A stretch of DNA of 64,000 nucleotides from Peronospora farinosa (taxonomy: Eukaryota > Oomycota > Peronosporomycetes > Peronosporales > Peronosporaceae): assembly GCA_947646735.1 (NCBI GenBank), contig CANTFK010000705.1, positions 88,869 through 152,868 of the forward strand, written 5' to 3'. The notes under the pieces are model-generated. The model saw only the letters and a list, made by a program, of their open reading frames with translations, was not told the DNA's origin and did no database searches. The translations under genes were made by a program, and so were the position numbers. Below are positions 34,401 through 43,670 of this stretch, in pieces (the first letter of the stretch is position 1; every line of letters begins with the position of its first letter).

Positions 34401-34825
34401 GTAGCAATTGTAAATTCTTCTTTAAGTAACGTCGTAGCTGTTAAGAGGTCTGGATCCAGTAGTAAACGGTTAAAAAGACTTGTAAAATAAAGTAGAAACT
34501 CCTGCAATCCGACACCTGCCTCAGCTAATAATTGGACCAAATGCCATTGCAATATCATCTCGTTATTTCTCCCATCTTGTTCCTTTTCCTGATGAATTTC
34601 TTGTGTCATTCCGGTGGCTACAACTGCCACTAAAGCCCAAATTTTATCCGGTTCATTCTCTTCACTACGTGCATTGCTCTCATTTGTATTAATGCATGGA
34701 GCTGATGGTAGAATTTGATTATATAAATTCTGGGAGTGATGTAATAATTTTGCATCGTTGCGGATATGTGCGAACGCCCCCGACGTCGACGTCGACGTGA
34801 AGAATCGAGAAAGCGTTCCCGCCAT
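31474..34825 (-). CDS. Retinoblastoma-related pocket protein
   Basis: Two exons: 34825-31706 and 31632-31474, intron with GTATGT donor and CAG acceptor. About 1,092 residues. The N-terminal cyclin-like part contains WLLFLLAKQR at about 200. A linker with many SP/TP sites (CDK-type) precedes pocket A (about 490-690: MLTPVTLQLRQFF to FYRVLEPLL) and pocket B (about 765-930: LRLFYRMVLSRAASRVYQLG to IIKFYNRCYITPMKVFILQF). Pocket proteins bind E2F/DP and repress S-phase genes until phosphorylated by cyclin-CDK. The C-terminus ends in a basic VRKRHK motif. Length and order match plant and animal Rb proteins. The ATG at 34825 was chosen over an upstream in-frame TTG. Confidence 0.92.
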
Positions 34826-34974
34826 TTTCAAAGACTTGGAAATGGATTTCTAACGAATTGAGACTTTTCATTCCGGACGAAAAGAGTTTAGAAAACAAAA
34901 TTGGTCATACCTTTTTTAAATGGGGTTTTATAAGTTCTTAGGGTATGCTAAAGAAGGACAGACACTTGAGCAAC

Positions 34975-35763
34975 TTATCTTGAGTTTCCAAGTTGCTGAA
35001 TAAACGATCGTCGCTCTGCGAGGTAGAATTGCAAATCTTCATTAAGTCGTTGTGTCTTGGTCGACGAATCGTTATCGGTGAGAGTAGAGATGGTCTCTTC
35101 AACATTTTGGATCTGCTGCCGGATATGATACAGCAAGTTAAGCGCATCAATACGGTCTTTCAATGACATTCCCACATAGATCGCAGACGGCTCTGATTGA
35201 ATTGGTGTCGTTGAAATACCGGACGTTAGGTTTGTTAGTGGTGACCGTCGTAGATCCGACCTGGTTGGACTTACTGGTTGTAGAAACGTATTGATAGGGC
35301 TAGAACTATTGACCACAGCAGCAGCAGGGACCGGCTTGTCCGTTGTTACCCGTTGGCGCTTGTGGTTATTCGACAGTGGATTCGATGCAGATACCAAGTG
35401 TTCCTCATGGTTTTCATTGTCTGTGTTTTCTGACAGACCTTTTGTCGTCTTATTGCCACTGATTTTGACTGATTTGTAACGTGTTGGAACTTCACCGTTT
35501 AGTTTTTTCTGAGCAATGAGCTCCAACATTAAATTTTTGGGTCGGTTTTTGTAGTAGCGTACACCGAGGTACGAACAGATTTTACGAAGTTCTCGATAAG
35601 TAATTTTCGAGGTATCTCGACCTTGAATGGCACTAGCATAGCTTACAGTTTGTGCCCCTCCATTCTCAAGCTGCTCGCGTTGAAGAATTTCCACGTCGTC
35701 TAACGATAGAGTCTCAGTAAACGACCACTCTGACGCGAACTCATCTCCTGTTGATCTCCCCAT
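34975..35763 (-). CDS. Uncharacterised protein with a SAP-like motif
   Basis: 262 residues; the ATG at 35763 (MGRSTGDEF) was chosen because the longer frame has no better start. Residues about 50-90 (ITYRELRKICSYLGVRYYKN...NLMLELIAQKK) form a helix-loop-helix like SAP/HeH DNA-binding folds, as seen in other oomycete proteins of unknown role. The C-terminal quarter (LNLLYHIRQQIQNVEETIS to QFYLAERRSFIQQLG) is likely coiled-coil. A basic HKRQR segment could be a nuclear signal. It lies 150 bp upstream of Rb on the same strand; a nuclear role is plausible but inferred. Confidence 0.8.
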   Translation of the reverse strand: MGRSTGDEFASEWSFTETLSLDDVEILQREQLENGGAQTVSYASAIQGRDTSKITYRELRKICSYLGVRYYKNRPKNLMLELIAQKKLNGEVPTRYKSVKISGNKTTKGLSENTDNENHEEHLVSASNPLSNNHKRQRVTTDKPVPAAAVVNSSSPINTFLQPVSPTRSDLRRSPLTNLTSGISTTPIQSEPSAIYVGMSLKDRIDALNLLYHIRQQIQNVEETISTLTDNDSSTKTQRLNEDLQFYLAERRSFIQQLGNSR

Positions 35764-36324
35764 TTTTAAAATGGTAGAACAAAGGTAGAAGGGAATCGTA
35801 AAGTTGCGCTTAAGTAAGTTACAACTGTAGATTGTGGTAGAATAAACGAATGCTATCTGATTCTGCATAGTTTTCATGACTTTGACGGTGACCAACCAAT
35901 TCTGTTGAGAATGTTATGTTACTCCCTGAGTTGGTTGTCAACCACAAGCAGCTCAACTTAATTTTTTACGCCTATCGCAAAAAAAGACTACGATAGAGAG
36001 GAAGCTTGGACCACATTATAAAACTATCTTAGTGTTGTTAAAGGGGTGAACGTATAAGAGGACACACCGTTCACGGTCTTTCATCATAAGATCTCGTATA
36101 AGTTAACCATAAAGCTCATCCCATTTTTCCTTGACAACCAGTCGATCTATCCACTTATTGGCTCCTATCGTGCTCCGTACCCCCAATCACGATCCGTCAT
36201 ACTACCCACGCAGCGCATAATAAAATACTTGGATACCTAACTAAATACAAAAGTCGTTGACATTCTGAATTTCACCTCATACCCCACAAGTCTTTTGAAC
36301 TCGATCCAATTCGCCTTTTTTGCC
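35764..36324. promoter_or_regulatory. Divergent intergenic region
   Basis: 560 bp between the minus-strand SAP-like gene and the plus-strand SulP gene, AT-rich. It must hold both promoters; no clear initiator match was found. Confidence 0.4.
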
Positions 36325-38424
36325 ATGACATGGCTCGGTGCATTGGTCGGAAGGCAACCACGTCGTGTAAGTGACCGCTTTGCATTGCCCAAGCCAACGT
36401 GGAAGCAAAGGGTGCAGCACTACGCACCAATTTTCCGCTGGCTTCCAAATTACAGCATCAAACGCGACCTGAAATTCGATCTGGTAGCTGGAATCACTGT
36501 AGCTATGATGCTTATTCCTCAAGAGGTGTCACTTTCCACTATCATGCACGTACCAGCTCATCATGGACTCTACACAGCGGCTACATCTCCATTGGTGTAC
36601 GCCATCTTCGGCTCCAGTACGGTACTGTCAGTGGCCAGTGGCTCTGAAGTGTCACTTCTAGTAGGCTCGACCCTTGAAAACATTGAAGACCAGGATGAAC
36701 GCACAGCCACCGGTATCCTTATGGCCTTTCTTAGTGGCTGTATTTTGCTGTTGGTCCGAATCTTAAACCTTAGTCAGATTGCCGATTTCTTCTCCCGTCC
36801 AGTAATGGGCGGCTTTATCTCGGCCGGTGGGCTGCTCATTATGCTCTCGCAAGTCCCTAATGCTCTTGGTATTAAGGTCAAGTCGTCAGAGTATCCGCCT
36901 ATGAAAGTGAACGAGGTGTTTAAAAACATCGATAACATCAACTTCAATGCCTTCGCAGTCGCTACACTGTCTTGTCTCTACTTGATCGGTATCAAGATGA
37001 TCAAAAGGCACTTCTTTCCGTCCCCCGTGCTCATGCAGCTTTTTGAAAGTGATACGCCACGGACAATGGAACACGGCAAAGTTGAAGAGGAAGAACGTTT
37101 CGTGCCGCCTGTGACCAATCCAGGTCATGGATTTTCACTCACTGACCAGCAGTACACGGCGTACCAGGCACAGCACACTCCTCAGGAGGAACAAGGGTCG
37201 CTGACCGATGCTCGAAAAAAAGCTTGGCTTACGATGGAGCAACCCAAGTCCCAGGGAGTTTTACTAGGCATTTTCCTCATGCGCACGATATGCGACCTCG
37301 GCCCGTTGGTGGTTTGCATCTTCGGTGGCATTGTCGGCTATGTGCTGGGACCCTCGCACTTGAAGTTGACGGGTAATATTCCTGGTGGCTTCCCTGAGCC
37401 GAGGGTACCATGGTACGGCTTCAACTCTAACTTGATCGACAGTGACCGCTTCGGCACGATCTTCTACCACGCAGCTACGGTGTCGATCGTTGTGTTCCTG
37501 TCAAGTATTGCTATGGCCAAACGCTTGGCTATTCAGCGTGGAGAAGACATTAACACGGAGCAGGAACTGACTGGTATTGGTATTGCTAGCGTCGTCTGCG
37601 GGTTTTTTCAAGCCATGCCTCCTACGGGCGGTATGTCTCGCACAGCCGTGAACCTACAGAACGCTCACACGCAGCTGGCATCGATCGTCACGTGCCTGAT
37701 CGTGGTGATGGCTTTGTACACATTGACAGGCACGCTGTACTACCTGCCGAGCGCGACTCTGGCATCGATTATTATCGTGGCTGGCTGGACTTTGGTCGAG
37801 TTCCATGAGGCCAAGTGGCTGTTCCGAGTGAAGCGCGACGAGTTTTTCGTGTGGACGGCGTCGTTCGTTATGACCCTGGGTTTGGGTGTGCTAAACGGTT
37901 TGATTGCTTCCATCGTTTGCTCCGTCCTCGCTCTCATGTGGAAGTCCAAGGTGCAGCCGGTTGCCATATTGGGTGAACTGGACAATGGCAGCTACGTCGA
38001 CCGTGAAAGCTTCCCAGAGGCGAACCATTTAGGCGATATCATTGCCATCCGTGTGGAAAACTCGCTATACTTTGCCAACTGTGAGCGTGTGGCACAGTTT
38101 ATCGACCGTGAGATGGTTCGCCTGCAAATGCTAGGTATCACCACTCGGGGTGTTATATTAGACACGTTCCACATGAACGACATGGATGCCACAACGATTC
38201 AGGTGTTGTCTGACATTCAGGAGAAGCTGGCGGTACGCAAGGTGCGCTTTGCCGTCGCGAACGCCAAGAGCCGCTTGTACGACATGTTGGCAGCCACGAA
38301 CCTGCTCAAGCGAATTCTGGCGAATGACCCAACCATTTCGTTAGAGGATGCTGTGCGCATGCTGCGCGAATTGCCACCTCTTGCAAACACGTCGAGATCA
38401 TCAGGGTCAGGTACCCCGGTATAA
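36325..38424 (+). CDS. SulP-family anion (sulfate) transporter with STAS domain
   Basis: 699 residues from ATG 36325 (upstream open frame lacks an ATG). Multiple membrane segments; the SulP signature begins at about residue 50 (FDLVAGITVAMMLIPQEVSLSTIMHVPAHHGLYTA split by membrane helices) and continues through SRPVMGGFISAGGL and GFFQAMPPTGGMSRTAVN. The C-terminal STAS domain occupies about 560-690 (AIRVENSLYFANCERV, GVILDTFHMNDMDATTIQVL). Known for sulfate or other anion uptake at membranes; the substrate here is not proven. Single exon. Confidence 0.93.
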   Translation: MTWLGALVGRQPRRVSDRFALPKPTWKQRVQHYAPIFRWLPNYSIKRDLKFDLVAGITVAMMLIPQEVSLSTIMHVPAHHGLYTAATSPLVYAIFGSSTVLSVASGSEVSLLVGSTLENIEDQDERTATGILMAFLSGCILLLVRILNLSQIADFFSRPVMGGFISAGGLLIMLSQVPNALGIKVKSSEYPPMKVNEVFKNIDNINFNAFAVATLSCLYLIGIKMIKRHFFPSPVLMQLFESDTPRTMEHGKVEEEERFVPPVTNPGHGFSLTDQQYTAYQAQHTPQEEQGSLTDARKKAWLTMEQPKSQGVLLGIFLMRTICDLGPLVVCIFGGIVGYVLGPSHLKLTGNIPGGFPEPRVPWYGFNSNLIDSDRFGTIFYHAATVSIVVFLSSIAMAKRLAIQRGEDINTEQELTGIGIASVVCGFFQAMPPTGGMSRTAVNLQNAHTQLASIVTCLIVVMALYTLTGTLYYLPSATLASIIIVAGWTLVEFHEAKWLFRVKRDEFFVWTASFVMTLGLGVLNGLIASIVCSVLALMWKSKVQPVAILGELDNGSYVDRESFPEANHLGDIIAIRVENSLYFANCERVAQFIDREMVRLQMLGITTRGVILDTFHMNDMDATTIQVLSDIQEKLAVRKVRFAVANAKSRLYDMLAATNLLKRILANDPTISLEDAVRMLRELPPLANTSRSSGSGTPV

Positions 38425-38483
38425 CGAGCAAGTGGCAACGTGATAATGAAAAGGAAGGAAGGGAAAGGCTACTGAGGCGGATG

Positions 38484-38650
38484 CATGTCCCCCTCAGCCT
38501 TGCAGCCGAAATGTGACGTCTTGCGTAGTGTGAATTAATGATCAAGTGTCTTATATTGTTCAAGCTATCTGCTTGCTTTGTGTTATCAGATTCACTTGTA
38601 GTGCTAGAATTCCAGGCATTTTCGATAGCCTTATCAATGATGGCATATGC
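38484..38650 (-). repeat. Segment duplicated at 50941-50983 plus 60029-60156
   Basis: 3' part of paralog 1 and SulP-side flank. About 165 bp recurs with roughly 90 percent identity at the element B insertion point (the right piece has C-terminal codons for IIDKAIENAW-type sequence). The second copy is split there by element B. Confidence 0.85.
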
Positions 38651-38679
38651 CCGGACCAGCTCGGATACCTTCGACCTGC

Positions 38680-39393
38680 CTACGATATCACCGACTGATT
38701 CATGCCGTGACCCGCGTAAGTTGGACTCGAATTGCCCGTAAGCTTTTCCTTCACATCATTCACCGCCTCCTTCGCACGTTCCACGATAGAGTATGATGAC
38801 AACGACTTCTCCGCAGCGGTGATCTGGTGGCTCAATACGTTGAGGTTGAAATTATCGCTCAACGTTCTTTTCACCACCATTTCCACAGTGACGAGGTTGC
38901 TCAATACGCAACCGCCTTGATGTCCAGCCTGGTAGTTGCTATTCCCAAAGACGTCTCTTTGTACATCCTTCTCCATCTCGTCCTTGCCATTGACAGCGCT
39001 TTCCATTGCACCCTTGACATCCGACGAATGCGAGTGTTTCTCATCGTACCTTTGAGCTGTCACAATCAAGACGTCCATGGCTAAAGTGACGGCATTCATC
39101 GCTGTGCGAGCAGATGCCACCCCCGCTTTGGATGGTTTGTGACTTTCATGGATCTGACGGGCCACACTCTTCAGATCCGCGGATACATCTTTCGCATGTC
39201 GAATGTCGCTTCGCATGTGCAATCTGGCCGTGTGGAGAAGGTGGTTGCCATGTTGACTATCGTACTCCGACAGGTTGTTCTTAAGAGTCTTAAGGCACTT
39301 GACCGCGTCATCCGCAGTAATAGTCAAGACTTGTGCCAAGGAGGCAAATTCCTTCTCAGCAGTGATGTCGAGTTCCATAGTAGACTTGCCCAT
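38680..39393 (-). CDS. Uncharacterised gene, paralog 1 of a local family
   Basis: 237 residues from ATG 39393 (MGKSTMELD). Helical, highly charged, no signal peptide, no membrane segment, no domain recognised. Residues from LTITADDAVKCLKTLKNNL to SHKPSKAG are clearly related to the plus-strand gene at 39857. After the stop at 38680 another frame stays open with similar composition (IIDKAIENAWNSSTTSESDN), and this 3' region is what is duplicated at 60029-60156, so the true end may involve a late intron or a recent frameshift. Divergent from the 39857 gene. Confidence 0.65.
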   Translation of the reverse strand: MGKSTMELDITAEKEFASLAQVLTITADDAVKCLKTLKNNLSEYDSQHGNHLLHTARLHMRSDIRHAKDVSADLKSVARQIHESHKPSKAGVASARTAMNAVTLAMDVLIVTAQRYDEKHSHSSDVKGAMESAVNGKDEMEKDVQRDVFGNSNYQAGHQGGCVLSNLVTVEMVVKRTLSDNFNLNVLSHQITAAEKSLSSYSIVERAKEAVNDVKEKLTGNSSPTYAGHGMNQSVIS

Positions 39394-39856
39394 TGTTGAT
39401 GTATAGAGATCAGAGTGTGTGGTGTTGGTTTGTGCACTTTCAGTCACGTTTCGAAATGATCATCGGAAAAGTTTGCAACAAGGTCATTGCGGGATGAGAT
39501 CATGCTACCGTTCGAATGGTGGGTGTCCATTAAAAATAGCATTCTCAACGTTGAAGTTTTTTTACGTCCACGTTGGCAGACAAATCCCGTAGAATGATGT
39601 TTATGATGTATGTCAAGATAGTTGTCACCGATCGGTCAGCGTAATATAGATGGAGACATGCGCAGATAAGATTTATGAACCTTGACTTTGGTCGTAAATT
39701 TATCTCTCATCTACAACATTCCGTTCGTTCTTCGTGTCGCATAGTGATGAGTTGTATCACTTTCAGTCTTTCAGCTATCATGTCTCAGCCGAAGAAGGCG
39801 TAAGATCATTTGGAATCGTGGTTGCACAGACAAACACAAGAATCTATACTAGACGC

Positions 39857-40159
39857 ATGGAAAAAGCTGCTGGCCCTATTAAACAAAAGTTCTTGAAATT
39901 GAAGGTCTTGCTCGTCCAGACGGCAAATGACGTTACCAAATGCCTCAAGACTTTAAACATGAACCTTGGCAAGTACGATAGACGTCATGGACTTTACTTC
40001 CGTAGTACGTCCAAGTACTCTCTGAGAAGTGACATTCGAGTCGTGAAAGAATTGGCTGTGGACTTACGATACGCGGCCAAGCGGATCTATAAAAACAAAA
40101 ACCCAACCAAGTCGGAGATATATACTTCCGTATCTTCAAAAATACGGAAGTTTGCTTGA
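39857..40159 (+). CDS. Uncharacterised gene, short paralog 2 (head-to-head with paralog 1)
   Basis: 100 residues from ATG 39857 (MEKAAGPIKQKF); the open frame before it has no ATG. TANDVTKCLKTLNMNLGKYDRRHG and the RSDIRVVKELAVDLR block match paralog 1 over about 65 residues, then it stops early at 40159, so it is a shortened copy. Divergent orientation suggests an inverted duplication of the gene. Function unknown. Confidence 0.65.
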   Translation: MEKAAGPIKQKFLKLKVLLVQTANDVTKCLKTLNMNLGKYDRRHGLYFRSTSKYSLRSDIRVVKELAVDLRYAAKRIYKNKNPTKSEIYTSVSSKIRKFA

Positions 40160-40429
40160 AGACTAAGGTCTCTGCTTTGTCATGATGTTATCAAGCGGAA
40201 GGTATTCAGGCATCATAAAAAGGTAACGTTTCATTCGTATGTCAATGGGTTTGATGACTACCGCTAGATCACATGCATTAAGGTATCTGATAGTCTTTCG
40301 TTGCATCTTCTCCTTATGAATATGTGAAAGATCAGGAGGGTTAGAAGGTAAGGCATATTTAAGTACGCTTACGACCTATTATATCCTGTCGCCAGGTAAC
40401 AGAGTTTACCGTGGCGACTTCTACTTTAA
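40160..40429. other. No gene seen
   Basis: AT-rich tail between paralog 2 and the LINE-like relic; nothing recognised. Confidence 0.5.
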
Positions 40430-41395
40430 GTACTAGGTGGAAATAGTCCTCGGACAGCCGATCGCCGTCGCGCAGAGTCTTGTCTCGAGATGATCAGGTT
40501 CCGTAGCGTCATCGCGGGTCCCTAAGGTTCGTGGTTTTCGGATCCCTGGGGTTCGTGGTTTTCGGATCCCTGGGGTTCGTGGTTTTCGGATCCCTGGGGT
40601 TCGTGGTTTTCGGATCCCTGGGGTTCGTGGTTTTGGATCCCTGGGGTTGTGGTTTTCGGATCCCTGGGGTTCGTGGTTTTCGGATCCCTGGGGTTCGTGG
40701 TTTTCGGATTGAGAGGCCTCCAGCCAGTGGTTGACATCATGGTCAAGGAATGCCGAAGCCTCCGTGACAACACCTTCCTCCGCGGAAGCGTTCACTTGTA
40801 TAGAGGCTCCGGATTTATATAACGATATTCGCCAGTCGATCCACCATTTTGTTGTATGAGCGATAGTGGTGTCCCCAGCTGGAGACATTGATATCGTCAG
40901 CAATGGATCTTGCCTCTCGGAATAGCAGCGCCAGGTGTGGCTTGCGTCGAGAACGGTGCTTCCGAAGTTGCGAAAGCACAAGCGAACTGTCCCCACGGGT
41001 GAGTAGCCGCTAGCCTTCGCTTATCGAAGCCCGTGCAAGAGCCTCTAGTATTCAGCAACATTGTAAGTGGCATTTGCAGAACCGTAGGCCATGCTCGATA
41101 ACCCACAAGACGCATGCTGCGTGCGGAATGTGAAGTCGGACAATGACGGATCCTGCTCCGCCCGGTCCAGGATTTCCTCTTGACCCCCGTCGAAAAAAGC
41201 AGGTAGAAACCCCCAGATAAATTGTCACGCGGTAGCAGTCGCAAGGGAGGTAGATTGTTAAAGCCGATGAGGGTATCAGCAAGCGCCGACCGTACTCGTG
41301 CAAACAGTTGTCAATCTGCCCCCATGTCCGGCTGGTATGTTGAGCTTCGAAACCGTGTAACCGCTCGCCGAAATTATGTCCTGGATCCCGCGCTG
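40430..41395 (-). pseudogene. LINE-like RNase H relic, 3' part
   Basis: The minus strand reads RGSRGNPGPGGAGSVIV (near 41175-41150), the typical start of the type I RNase H of oomycete non-LTR retroelements. Recognisable residues continue in a second frame after a stop near 41050. The tail carries the ENHEPQGS minisatellite. Frames are broken and the relic is cut at 41395 by element D; its upstream part continues at 50329-50500. Confidence 0.6.
40526..40709. repeat. 24-bp coding minisatellite
   Basis: About 7.5 units of GGTTCGTGGTTTTCGGATCC-type repeat of 24 bp. On the minus strand in frame they encode ENHEPQGS. Two units (around 40622 and 40645) lost one base each, so the frame is shifted twice and the reading then becomes RKPRTPGI-type. 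Confidence 0.95.
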
Positions 41396-42016
41396 TGTAG
41401 ACGGGCAATTCTACGAAGTTGCCTCGTACTACGAGCACACACCTTATGCACAAGCGAGGAAGCGGTTATACCGTCTTACCTTCGCGTGCGAGGGTGGTTA
41501 GGAGGTTGGTCGACTGCTTAAGCAGTCGTACCACCAGTTGCCTCTCGCTTAAGCGAGAGTGCAACGAACTTCTTAACACTAGAAGGCACCGACGTCACGC
41601 AGAAGTCTTTCAACTTCTCGTGCGTGGTGCGTTTGTTTAAGTAAATTCAAGACTGAGCTATATTTAATTAATCATAACTAAATATATACTTACCTACTGA
41701 TTGGCTATATATATATATATATATAATAGATAGATAGATAGATCGGATATGCGACTCTTTAGAAGCGTATCCTGTCGCATGAACTTAAATCTAGATTTAA
41801 GTTTGCGACTGACGTCCTTCTGAGACGTCGTGATGCCTAGCTTCAACTAGCGTCATCCCTTCTTATGTGAATCCATCAATGGATATCACATTCACGAGGG
41901 TGGATCACGTTTATGTATCGCACCCAAGTGACAAGTCAAAAGTAATCATGGATACTTTTAGACCAAACATTAAGTATATTAATTAATGTTTACGTGTAAC
42001 TAGATGCCCTGTTACA
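41396..42016 (-). mobile_element. Element D 3' LTR
   Basis: 621 bp, TGTAACAGGGC... to ...CTACA on the minus strand; its counterpart is 49762-50328. Flanking CGCTG (41391-41395) pairs with CGTTG after the 5' LTR, a 5-bp target duplication with one mismatch. It consists largely of short hairpins (see findings). A (TA)n plus (GATA)n microsatellite lies near 41706-41742. A polypurine tract follows on the inner side (42017-42030, read minus). Confidence 0.88.
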
Positions 42017-42123
42017 CCATCCCCCGTTTTAGAACAATTTTTACATTTTGTAAAACATCGCCTAGGAGATAGAGAGACTTGCAAGCCGTTATAAACGCGC
42101 CGCTTAAGTGTGCTCAATTCTCA

Positions 42124-43566
42124 TGCCACCGAAACGTGGTAAGGCTGATGGGTCGCCTGCAAAGGCACCCATGCAGTCCAGCACGAAGCGCACGCGCCGC
42201 GATTTATCGTAACCGTCGCAAAGTGCTTCAGGCACTGAGGTGAATCTTCCATATAACTATAATATGGATGAAGATCCATCTCTCATTGTAGATTACAATG
42301 AGACTACGCTATAGCCATCACCCCAAAGTGGAGATGAGCAAAGCGCATTGATGGGACATATGTCCCCATCATTTGAGGCATCCGTCGTTGAGGGAGCGTC
42401 TATGCTTCCTGCAAGCGAAGGTAAAGCCTCGTCGCCTGCGCCTACGAGTGCAGAGACTAAGACTGAGCACGCTACTTCGAAAGGAGTAGTCGCGACTCAG
42501 TCAGATGTGACTCCTCATGCTGATGGCTTGACAATCCATAATGGAGAGTCAGACTCAGGTGAGTGTGAGCTTAAAGCTCCACCAAGTACACCGTCGGCCT
42601 CACTAGCCCGCCGTCGCGAGGGCGGCTACGCGAGTGGTGGCTTGCCACCAATGCCACCTTCATCTGAGTGGATGAACTCGGATGGGTATAGTGCAGCGCT
42701 TTTGCAGCGTGCAAATATTGACGCTCATAAATTTTATAGCGTCTTTCCCTTGTGGAAAAAGCAGGGCAAAGCACTTGGTCGTGCTTTCCCAATTCCAGTC
42801 GTGCTGCGCTCTAACGCAACAGCCGACGAATATGAAGTTGATCTCCGGCGCCGTGTTACCTTGCATGTACATGCAACGAAACATCACTCGTAGAGAACCA
42901 GCTTCGCCATAAAGCGTGCGCATAAAATCTTGGGTGGTAAGCGACCCCCAATTGATTCTCGCCACGCTTCTTCTGCTAGTCCATCCGGACTTAGCAGAAA
43001 GACGACAGCTGATGCTGCTTCACATAAGCAGCCACTAGCCCAGGCCCGTCGACGCGCAAAGCGTCCACAGGCTCTCATGAGTCAAAGCTCGTTGGGTAAC
43101 CCTTCCACTGGACAAGGATTTGGAGCTTTCACTTCACAAACTGGTGGGCCAACAGCCTTCCAACAAGGAAGCGCGTGTTCCCACCCGCGTTTACCAACAC
43201 AGGTGGCTCCCATAGGAGTGGCGATTACGCCCACCTACTCGCGGCTGCCTACCCTCTGCTGTTCAGTCGCAGGCTGAGCCCGCTGCGCTGAAGAGGCAGG
43301 TGGCAGATCTCGAGAGTCAAGTCTCGCGACTGAACTCGGATCTGCGCGATGTGAGGACGAGGGACCGTCAGGGGTATGACCGCCTGAAGACCCGTTTGGA
43401 CATCCTAGAGCGACTGGTGATGAGAGACCCGCGTCAAGCGCGGAGTCCTCCTCGATCGCCGAGTCCTCTATCGTCTCGTTCGTATACGGGGAGCCTCTCG
43501 GCTTCCTCGTCGCCTGATCGGTCGCGACGCTCGAATCACAGTCGACTTCACCATCGGTCTCGTTAG
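42124..43566 (+). CDS. Element D antisense accessory ORF
   Basis: Opposite strand to pol, starting MPPKRGKADG 107 bp from the LTR. Frame breaks occur at about 42205 and 42893, and near 43270. Blocks in order: basic N-terminus with KRTRRD; acidic, Ser-rich part; the RRREGGYASGGLPPMPPSSEW block (split by one residue); FPIPVV; SASPSGL; and a C-terminal coiled coil (LKRQVADLESQVSRLNSDLRD, RLKTRLDILERLVMRDP) followed by an RS-rich tail. The last 500 bp lie on the complement of pol's C-terminal chromodomain. Function unknown; the preserved coiled coil argues that it codes. Confidence 0.7.
42984..43250 (-). pseudogene. Element D chromodomain, overlapping the antisense ORF
   Basis: The minus strand encodes PPVLVNAGGNTRFLVGRLL and ILVQWKGYPTSFDS with two stop codons (before KLQIL and within the SW-P motif). 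This is the same domain as at 19285-19503. It is the C-terminal end of pol, and the plus strand is open over most of the same bases. Confidence 0.7.
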
Positions 43567-43670
43567 ACCGATGTGGATATGTGATCTCTTCTGGATCAAC
43601 ATACCGTTTCAGACGACCAACGTAAATACGGGGTGCGTCTTCATATACGGTGGGAGAGTGAGCCTATAAT

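Noticed and set aside
38680..40159. Possible RXLR or Crinkler effectors
   Set aside because: No signal peptide, RXLR-dEER or LFLAK motif in either paralog.
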